DNA from: MFWN01 sp964594115
GTDB lineage: Archaea > Nanobdellota > Nanobdellia > Pacearchaeales > GW2011-AR1
Direction: 5' to 3'
Assembly: GCA_964594115.1 (NCBI GenBank)
Contig: CAZQLD010000001.1
Coordinates: 19,700 to 83,699 of the forward strand
Length of the DNA stretch: 64,000 bases
Numbering within the stretch: position 1 is the first letter of the stretch; each line of letters begins with the position of its first letter. A model generated the notes under the pieces. It was not told the DNA's origin. It did no database searches and worked only from the letters and a program-made list of their open reading frames with translations. This document shows positions 58,354-64,000 of the stretch, one piece after another. A program made the position numbers and the translations under genes.

Positions 58354-59214
58354 TTATTTTATAAACCTAACCTTCCCAACTTTCCCTTTTTTCTCATCAA
58401 ACTCAATTATAGCTGCCCTGCCTTCGCAAGCTGCACCTGTATTAATAATAAGAGTTTTTCCTAATTTACATTTTCCCTGATTTTCATGCATATGCCCGCA
58501 AACAACAAGTTTAGGCTTATATTTTTTTATAGCCCGATTATAAAAACAAACCCCCATACAACTTCCTGTTAAAAGAAAACCTTTTGCTTTCATTTTATCT
58601 AAACACTTATAAGGATTATAATGAATTAACAGTATATCTGGCTTGTTTTTCATTAACTTTATTAATCTTTTTTCCTGTTGTTTATATCTTTTTTTTCTCC
58701 TTTTCAGAATTTCCTTATTAGAATTAGTTGCCTTAATCCCTTTTTTAGTAAAATAAACATCTGGGTCAAGATAACCTCCAAAACCGACTATACTTAATTT
58801 CCTAAACCTAGCTTTCCCTCTGTTTATATTCTTAACATATTTTAATTTTTTAATAAATAACCCATAATCTCTTTTCCATCGTCTTGGGTTAAAAAATACT
58901 TTATACCAGTCACCATTTCCAAAAACAGAAAAAGTTTTAATTTTTAATTTATTTAATTCTCTAAGAATAACCTTTCCAGCAGCATAATCTTTTTTTAATA
59001 ATTCATTATATCTTTTTTTCCCTATTATATTCTCTACTGTTAAATCTTGTCCTTTTTCTGTAGCTTTAAAAACTTTTTTTAGTGGCTTTCTCCATTCATC
59101 GATTCCTGCATAATCTCCATTACTTAAAATCAAATCAATCTTTTCTTTTTCAATTTTCTTTTTCAATTTTACTGGAAACTTTCCATGAAAGTCACCAATT
59201 GCTAGAATTCTCAT
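58354..59214 (-). CDS. Metallophosphoesterase
   Basis: The calcineurin-like motifs are in order: RILAIGDFHGKF, LILSNGDYAGID, FSVFGNGDWYKVF, DILLIHYNPYKC and LVVCGHMHENQGK. It is probably a phosphodiesterase or phosphatase of unknown substrate. I use the ATG at 59214 (MRILAIGDF), 7 bases after the aspS stop, instead of a longer version that overlaps aspS. Confidence 0.88.
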   Translation of the reverse strand: MRILAIGDFHGKFPVKLKKKIEKEKIDLILSNGDYAGIDEWRKPLKKVFKATEKGQDLTVENIIGKKRYNELLKKDYAAGKVILRELNKLKIKTFSVFGNGDWYKVFFNPRRWKRDYGLFIKKLKYVKNINRGKARFRKLSIVGFGGYLDPDVYFTKKGIKATNSNKEILKRRKKRYKQQEKRLIKLMKNKPDILLIHYNPYKCLDKMKAKGFLLTGSCMGVCFYNRAIKKYKPKLVVCGHMHENQGKCKLGKTLIINTGAACEGRAAIIEFDEKKGKVGKVRFIK

Positions 59215-59221
59215 CTTAACT

Positions 59222-60493
59222 TCAAGGCACCAGCCTGTCACGGTCTCTTGGAAACCAGCAAGCCTCTCTTATATTGTCTAAATTAATTAAGGCATGAGTA
59301 AATCTTTCTAAGCCAATACTCCAGCCACTATGTTTTGGAGCACCATACCTAAAGCTGTCAATATAATACTTAAAATTTTTAGGATTTAATTGCTTCTTTT
59401 TCAGCATTTTCTCCAAAAGCTCTGGTATATGCACTCTCTGCCCTCCAGAACTTATTTCTATTCCTCCATAAACAGCATCAAACCCCTCACTCAGCTTTGC
59501 ATTTTCATCTTCACCTTTTGGCATAATATAAAAAGGCTTTAATTTTGTCGGCCATGAATGCACAAACACAATTGTATCTGGAAATTTCTTGCATAATTTT
59601 TTCTCATCTTCAGGGGACAAATCTTCACCATATTTAATTTTTAAAAGCTTAATAGTTTCATCATAGCTTATATACTTTGCTTTAGGAACTTTTAACTTAA
59701 CTTCCAATAAATCTAATTCTTCTTTGTTGTTTTTTAAAACTTCAGAAACTATATGTCTTACAACACCCTCCATTTGTTTCATAATTTCCATTTGCCCTTG
59801 AAAAGCAGCCTCAATATCCATCTGTCTGCATTCATTTAAATGCCTAACAGTATTATGCTTTTCAGCTCTCCAAACAGGAGTAATTGTCATTGTTTTTTCC
59901 ATACTGCAAGCAACCATCTGCTTGTATAACTGGGGAGATTGAGCAAGATAAGCATTTTTTTCAAAATATTTTGCAGGAAATAATTCAGTGCCTCCTTCGC
60001 TTGCAGAACTTATAATTGAAGGTGGCTGCATTTCAATAAACCCTTTTTTAATAAAATGCTCACGAAAAGCTGTTGAAATTGTTGATTGGATTTTAAAAAT
60101 AGCCTGAATTTTCCTTCTATGTAAGTCTAAGAATCTGTAATCAAGTCTTTTTGACAAATCTGTCTTAGAAAAATCAGAAACATCTATTGGAAGCCTTTCT
60201 TCTGACTTTGCAAGAACCTCTATTTGCTCAGGAACAATTTCTTTTCCACCAGGTGCCTGCTTGCTTTCTCTAATCTCTCCTTTAATAGAAACAACACTCT
60301 CCTGAGGAAGTTTATCCATTAAATCAAAAAGTTCCTTGTCTGTTTTGTCTTTAAAAGCTGTAATCTGCATGATTCCTGTTAAGTCCCTGATTACTAAAAA
60401 TCTTATTTTTCCTAAATCTCTTTTCTCATGAATCCACCCAGCTATTTCTACTTTCCCTTTTTTTATAAAGGCGTCCTTAATATAATTTCTCAT
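59222..60493 (-). CDS. aspS: Aspartyl-tRNA synthetase, archaeal type
   Basis: This class IIb enzyme has an N-terminal OB anticodon domain (EIAGWIHEKRDLGKIRFLVI). The catalytic motifs are PVWRAEKHNTVRHLNECRQM (motif 2) and PKHSGWSIGLERFTHALINL (motif 3). The length of 423 aa fits the archaeal non-discriminating type that also charges tRNA-Asn. With GatA, GatB and GatC in the window, this probably feeds the indirect Asn route. Discrimination cannot be proven from sequence alone. Confidence 0.94.
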   Translation of the reverse strand: MRNYIKDAFIKKGKVEIAGWIHEKRDLGKIRFLVIRDLTGIMQITAFKDKTDKELFDLMDKLPQESVVSIKGEIRESKQAPGGKEIVPEQIEVLAKSEERLPIDVSDFSKTDLSKRLDYRFLDLHRRKIQAIFKIQSTISTAFREHFIKKGFIEMQPPSIISSASEGGTELFPAKYFEKNAYLAQSPQLYKQMVACSMEKTMTITPVWRAEKHNTVRHLNECRQMDIEAAFQGQMEIMKQMEGVVRHIVSEVLKNNKEELDLLEVKLKVPKAKYISYDETIKLLKIKYGEDLSPEDEKKLCKKFPDTIVFVHSWPTKLKPFYIMPKGEDENAKLSEGFDAVYGGIEISSGGQRVHIPELLEKMLKKKQLNPKNFKYYIDSFRYGAPKHSGWSIGLERFTHALINLDNIREACWFPRDRDRLVP

Positions 60494-60527
60494 GATAGAA
60501 ATAAAAAAAAAGAATTTATAAATCTAC

Positions 60528-60863
60528 TTATTTCTTAATTCTCCTAACCCCTCTTTTGCCATTCAATCTTCCTGCATCTTTTAATTTGCCCCTTAAATGC
60601 TTGCTGAACATAAGCCTGCTTGTAAGAGAAAACAAATAAAGAACAAGTCCTATACCTAAAAAAGGAAAAATAATAGTCACAATCTTTCCTGTATCAGTCT
60701 GAGGAGCAAAATCACCATACCCAATAGTTGTTATTGTCACAACAGTAAAATATAAAGAATCAAGATACCTCCATCCCTCAACCTGCTGATAGATAAGAGT
60801 CCCAGCTAAAATCAAAACAATCAAAATCGTGATTGGAACTGAAAACTTACTCCATAACCTCAT
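60528..60863 (-). CDS. Two-helix potassium channel
   Basis: A first helix (VPITILIVLILAGTLIYQQV) leads to the pore helix and filter YFTVVTITTIGYGDFAP, containing TIGYGD. A second helix (KIVTIIFPFLGIGLVLYLFS) and a basic tail follow. At 111 residues it is a minimal KcsA-type subunit, acting as a tetramer. No RCK domain is attached. Confidence 0.9.
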   Translation of the reverse strand: MRLWSKFSVPITILIVLILAGTLIYQQVEGWRYLDSLYFTVVTITTIGYGDFAPQTDTGKIVTIIFPFLGIGLVLYLFSLTSRLMFSKHLRGKLKDAGRLNGKRGVRRIKK

Positions 60864-60957
60864 CTTGCCTCTTTTGTTTCTTATTTTTTCTAATTTAGTT
60901 TCTTTCTTCCTAAGTTCTTTCTTTTCTAAAAAAAGAAGCTACAAGGCTTTATAAATT

Positions 60958-62415
60958 TTATTTAATATGCTTCTTAATCAAATTTATTAAATTCCTTCCA
61001 CTAATCTTGCCTTTATATTTTGCCATTAAAAGCCCCATATAAGCTTTTTCTGTTAATCCAGGCTTTTCTTTTAAAAGCTTAATAACCTCTTCTTCAGCAT
61101 CCTCTACCTCTTCTTTTTTCATTGCCTCTTCTAACCTCTTTCCTCCTGCTACTTCCTTCATAATTCCCTTAACATCTTCATCTTTAATCTTCCCTTTCCT
61201 TAAGGTAATTAAAATATCCTCTAATAAATCTATATTTAATTTTTCTTCTATTTTCTCTATCTTCTTACCCTCATGCCTTGCTATCTCCTCTCTCCACAAA
61301 ATCAGCATTTTAACTATTAAATTTGGTTTTTTATACAGTGTCATAAGCTCTTTAAATTCAGCTAGCTTACTTTTTTGCAAAACCAGTCTGGCAAGTTCCT
61401 GGCTTAATCCTTCTTTTACCAATTCATCTCTTATTTCATGTTTTAATCTTGGAAGGGTTTTTTTAATCTTATCAATCATTTTCTTTGAAATTTTTAAAAG
61501 AGGCAAATCAGTCTCCGGATACATTCTTGCAGCTCCTGGTAATGGTCTTAGAAAACTAGTTGTCCCATCAGGATTTGCCTTTCTGACTTCAGCTTTTGAG
61601 TTCTTACCTAATTTAAGCTGTCGTTCTGCTTCTATTTCAATTGTTTTTTGGATCAGTCTTGGCTCTTGGACTCCTTTAATCTCTATTCTCTCGCCTCTTA
61701 TTTTTCTTCCCGAAGTTTCTTTTCCTAAAAGAAGGCTCATATTAACATCCTGCCTTATAGTGCCTATCCCTCTTTTAACCTTACAAGCCCTTAAAATCTC
61801 TCCTATGTGCAAAGCTACTTCTCTTGCCTGCTCAGGACTTTTAATGTCTGGAAAAGTTCCAATCTCAACTAAAGGAATACCTAATCTGTCCAACCTATAG
61901 ATTATTTTGCCTCCTTCTCTAGAAATAATTCTTGCTGCATCTTCTTCAAGAGAGATATTTTCAATTCCTACTCTTCCAGATTCTGTCTCAACCCATCCAT
62001 TTCTAGCTACAAGAACAGTTCTCTGAAATCCAGATGTATTGCTTCCATCTATTACTGTTTTCCTCATTATCTGGCTAACAGGAAGAATCTCACAATTTAA
62101 CAACAAAGAAATCTGAAGGGCTATCTCCAAAGCTTCTTCATTAATAAGATAAGGAGGGCATTCATCTAATTCAACTAAACAGGTTGTATCATAACCCTCA
62201 TAAATAAACTCTCTTCCTCTGCCAGCCTCAAACTCTGCTGCTATATCTATCTCTCCGCCCTCTCCAGCAACAACATGCAATTTTCTTTCTATTTTAAAAT
62301 CAGGCTCATCCTGCCTTAATAAACTTGGACAATTACAAAATAACTTATGAGTATCAAGCTGCTGATGAATCTCAATTCCTGACTTCAACCCTATTTTTTT
62401 ATAATCTAAATCCAT
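60958..62415 (-). CDS. gatB: Glu/Asp-tRNA amidotransferase subunit B
   Basis: The GatB kinase-like core is evident: GLKSGIEIHQQLDTHKLFCN, VIDGSNTSGFQRTVLVARNG and GKIIYRLDRLGIPLVEIGTF with DIKSPEQA. The YqeY-like tail domain closes the protein. It activates the aspartyl or glutamyl side chain on tRNA with ATP. The C-terminus lacks the insert of GatE, so it is GatB and not GatE. Partners are GatA and GatC at 53-55 kb. Confidence 0.94.
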   Translation of the reverse strand: MDLDYKKIGLKSGIEIHQQLDTHKLFCNCPSLLRQDEPDFKIERKLHVVAGEGGEIDIAAEFEAGRGREFIYEGYDTTCLVELDECPPYLINEEALEIALQISLLLNCEILPVSQIMRKTVIDGSNTSGFQRTVLVARNGWVETESGRVGIENISLEEDAARIISREGGKIIYRLDRLGIPLVEIGTFPDIKSPEQAREVALHIGEILRACKVKRGIGTIRQDVNMSLLLGKETSGRKIRGERIEIKGVQEPRLIQKTIEIEAERQLKLGKNSKAEVRKANPDGTTSFLRPLPGAARMYPETDLPLLKISKKMIDKIKKTLPRLKHEIRDELVKEGLSQELARLVLQKSKLAEFKELMTLYKKPNLIVKMLILWREEIARHEGKKIEKIEEKLNIDLLEDILITLRKGKIKDEDVKGIMKEVAGGKRLEEAMKKEEVEDAEEEVIKLLKEKPGLTEKAYMGLLMAKYKGKISGRNLINLIKKHIK

Positions 62416-62575
62416 GAAATTACAAAAAAAAATAACTTATTAAACCTTATTATTGGAAAAATTGCAAAAAAAAATTAAGATTGCAAAATCCAGGCAAAAC
62501 TATATTCTATAAAATATATATTGCAGTATATATATTTTTGCAAAAAAAATTGGAAAAGTAAAAAAGCGTGAACAC
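62416..62575. other. A/T-rich leader of the second structured locus
   Basis: This stretch holds repeated ATTGCAAAA motifs (62461, 62480) and the block shared with 30 kb at 62520-62549. No gene is seen. On + it looks like a promoter, and on - the oligo-T tracts after the first hairpin look like a terminator. Confidence 0.5.
62520..62549. repeat. 30-nt block shared with 30201-30230
   Basis: ATTGCAGTATATATATTTTT followed by GCAAAAAAAA matches the 30 kb block at 26 of 30 positions and lies at the same edge of a hairpin-rich, gene-poor region. Confidence 0.75.
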
Positions 62576-62988
62576 AGTCCTAGATTTTGTGATTATTGTA
62601 AAAATAATAGCGCACAAAAAAGACTGAGGTCACGCCTTACATGCTTCACAGGATGTATTAAAAATAATGAAAAGAGGGACTCTGGCAAACCAAAAATACT
62701 CTCTAAAAGGCAGTGTTCCTTTATTTTCTGCATGCATTCTGCCAAGTTACGCAAGGGATAAAACCACTCCAATCTGGTATTTATCAACACTGCCACACAA
62801 ATGCAGCCTGTCATTCAGCTCGCGCCTTTATCTCACCTTTATCTCAACAGTCAGTCAATGCAAGAAAAGACTATCCCTAGTCTACTCTGATTTCTCCTTT
62901 CTTTTTAAATTTTGGCACAGCATGCCAGAGCCCAGTAACATATAAAAATTTCATCGCCCTCTATAAAAAAATATCCCCAAAAATTTCC
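62566..62988. ncRNA. Branched structured region, second locus part 1
   Basis: GCGTGA (62566-62571) pairs with TCACGC (62630-62635), enclosing AGTC/GACT (62576-62579 with 62622-62625). CTCTGGCA (62680-62687) pairs with TGCCAGAG (62923-62930), extended by GGG/CCC. Inside it GGCAGTGTT (62709-62717) pairs with AACACTGCC (62786-62794). The two-stage outer and inner stem design matches the locus at 30 kb. No protein gene is supported. The strand is not settled. Confidence 0.55.
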
Positions 62989-63177
62989 TCAGCTAGATTT
63001 GAAAGAAGTCCGATTACCGACAAATCTTCCAGTAATCAGACTAACTTCAACTACCTTACTTCTGGGACATAAATTAGCCCTTATTGTATGGGGCTTCTTT
63101 TTTACCATTGTACTACCAAAAGTAACTTTTCTTTTTTGATTGTTAGTTCTTCCTTGGCGGGTAGTCTTCTTAATCAT
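62989..63177 (-). CDS. Small very basic protein inside the structured locus
   Basis: The 62 residues are rich in Lys and Arg (MIKKTTRQGRTNNQKRKVTF, KKKPHTIRANLCPRSKVVEV). GGAGGC lies 8 bases before the ATG, a good Shine-Dalgarno. It could bind nucleic acid or the structured RNA. The reading frame overlaps a possible helix (GTCCGATTAC/GTAATCAGAC, 63008-63040), so it may be spurious. Not recognised. Confidence 0.4.
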   Translation of the reverse strand: MIKKTTRQGRTNNQKRKVTFGSTMVKKKPHTIRANLCPRSKVVEVSLITGRFVGNRTSFKSS

Positions 63178-63185
63178 AATCAGAT

Positions 63186-63191
63186 GCCTCC
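63186..63191 (-). promoter_or_regulatory. Shine-Dalgarno before the small basic ORF
   Basis: GGAGGC lies 8 bases upstream of the ATG at 63177 on the minus strand, and is the main evidence that the frame is translated. Confidence 0.4.
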
Positions 63192-63349
63192 TTGTCTTTG
63201 TGAAAAAAAGTTCTCTGTCCGGTTCTCATGACTCTACTGAGGAAATATGCCAATGCCAGGCCCTTTCCTTGTGTTAGATTATCACATCCAAAAACTTACA
63301 GATAAAAAGGGAAGTTGACATATAAATTATAAGGTTAATAAAATAATAA

Positions 63350-63880
63350 ATTCCCTATGCAGTCTTTTTCAAGAGGACAGCACTTATTTAGGCACATCCA
63401 ATCTATCCGAGACTGCATAGGGCAACAGTATATGATTATCTGACTAGCACAAATTAGAGAGTTCAAAAATCACCCTCCAACACAGAGTTTGGATTTATCA
63501 AGCTAGTCAGTTATTTTCTACTTCTTCTAAATAAACAGAAGAAGTAGGGTGACTAATGGCTTAAAAAAACAGGAAAGCAAAGCCGCACCAAGAAGAAGCT
63601 CTTTATTTTTGAAACAAAAAAAGGGCTCTTAGACTTCTTGGAGGAGAAATCCTGATGATCATTGAAATGATCAGGCTTCTGCAAACTAAGAGCCCTGATA
63701 TCACGAAAAAGGGTGATAGAGCAGCCCTCAGGGTGCGGAGGGAGAGGAAAAAGCGAGATATCCCCAAGGGCTCTTAAGTGCACTAAGAACAATATAAAAG
63801 GAATGAGTAGAAATGTGTTAGGTGAAGTAAAACAAAATGCTGTAGCCTAACAGAACGAATATCTACTCATTCCAACCATC
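63350..63880. ncRNA. Chain of long perfect hairpins, second locus part 2
   Basis: CCCTATGCAGTC and GACTGCATAGGG (12 bp, about 63353-63422), CTGACTAGC/GCTAGTCAG (9 bp, about 63440-63510), CTACTTCTTC/GAAGAAGTAG (10 bp, about 63518-63547), AGGGCTCTTAG/CTAAGAGCCCT (11 bp, about 63622-63696), GATATC/GATATC around 63700-63760, and GGAATGAGTAG/CTACTCATTCC (11 bp, about 63800-63872) enclosing TGTTAGG/CCTAACA. The stems close 10-60 nt loops. No protein gene is supported. The stretch 63178-63350 shows nothing clear. Confidence 0.6.
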
Positions 63881-63888
63881 CGTGGACA

Positions 63889-64000
63889 ATGCTGCTAAGC
63901 AAAGGTGCTCCTAAACCTCCATGTTACTATGTTGCTGAGCAAAGATGCTCCTAAACCTCCATGTTACTATGTTGCTGAGCAAAGATGCTCCTAAACCTCC
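63889..64000. repeat. 40-bp tandem repeat running off the window
   Basis: The unit GTTGCTGAGCAAAGATGCTC + CTAAACCTCCATGTTACTAT repeats exactly from 63931, with a degenerate copy from about 63889 and a partial copy to the edge. There are no spacers, so it is not CRISPR. Each unit holds a GAGCA-AAGA-TGCTC hairpin and CCTCC (GGAGG on minus). Confidence 0.9.

Noticed and set aside
62593..62945. Two small overlapping frames (plus and minus) in the second structured locus
   Set aside because: They coincide with long-range base-paired arms and lack start signals. The nucleotide-level pairing explains the region better.
63553..63792. 79-codon minus frame at the window end
   Set aside because: It runs through three perfect hairpins, has no SD or TATA at its start, and the product resembles no folded protein.
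63889..64000. Possible CRISPR array
   Set aside because: Units are contiguous and identical throughout, with no variable spacers, so this is a plain tandem repeat.

Overview
The window is AT-rich archaeal DNA and looks like a scaffold: it has two 100-N gaps, at 30303-30402 and 33781-33880. The informational genes are archaeal: TBP, MCM, RpoL, aRF1 with NIKS and GGQ, aIF1A, aIF2-beta, L15e, RadB, archaeal-type DNA ligase, NAC, Sec61-beta and an aMBF1-like protein. tRNA genes carry introns at 37/38. Many starts lie about 20-30 nt downstream of a TTTAAA/TTATAA box, which fits leaderless transcription. Compact genes, many small lineage-specific proteins, GatCAB plus AspRS, and repeated short membrane-anchored proteins suggest a small-genome DPANN archaeon of the Pacearchaeota/Woesearchaeota kind. 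The phylum is an inference, not a demonstration.

Layout. 1-7.7 kb: a truncated sigma-70-region-2-like protein, a winged-helix regulator, topoisomerase I, a PLP decarboxylase, RadB and AMMECR1. 7.7-19 kb: RpoL, threonine synthase, aMBF1-like protein, a three-gene envelope operon (GT2, cupin, membrane thioredoxin-like), ScpB, an MFS transporter, aRF1, ValRS, Sec61-beta and NAC. 19-28 kb: a pair of related helical proteins next to MinD, a Cys-rich protein flanked by two tRNA 3'-half-like sequences, tRNA-Val(CAC), a split MetRS (catalytic and OB-fold genes), a TrmB-type regulator and tRNA-Gly(CCC). 30.1-31.2 kb: a protein-free array of complex hairpins. 31.6-42.6 kb: an endonuclease V homologue lacking one metal ligand, a Lon-like protease cut by a gap, L15e, a LpxC-like deacetylase, DNA ligase, BCAT, a cyclodipeptide synthase, a metzincin-type protease and TBP. 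42.7-52 kb: MCM, MazG, two Nudix enzymes, an RPA-like protein, aIF2-beta, aIF1A, a Pno1-type KH protein, tRNA-Asn and FtsZ. 52-62.4 kb: a broken Tat-signal gene, GatC/GatA, a TrmB-type regulator, a phosphatase/PEP-mobile-domain operon, AspRS, a K+ channel and GatB. 62.4-64 kb: a second structured, nearly gene-free region that shares a 30-nt block with the first and ends in a 40-bp tandem repeat.

Genes that work together: AspRS, GatA, GatB, GatC and tRNA-Asn can supply Asn-tRNA by the indirect route. MetRS and its OB-fold partner are separate genes. MCM, RPA-like protein and pool-cleaning hydrolases form one replication-associated cluster. Sec61-beta and NAC are adjacent.

The most unusual content is the pair of structured RNA-like loci at 30.2 and 62.5 kb, the archaeal LpxC-like protein, the cyclodipeptide synthase, the sigma-like protein, and the lone tRNA 3' halves.
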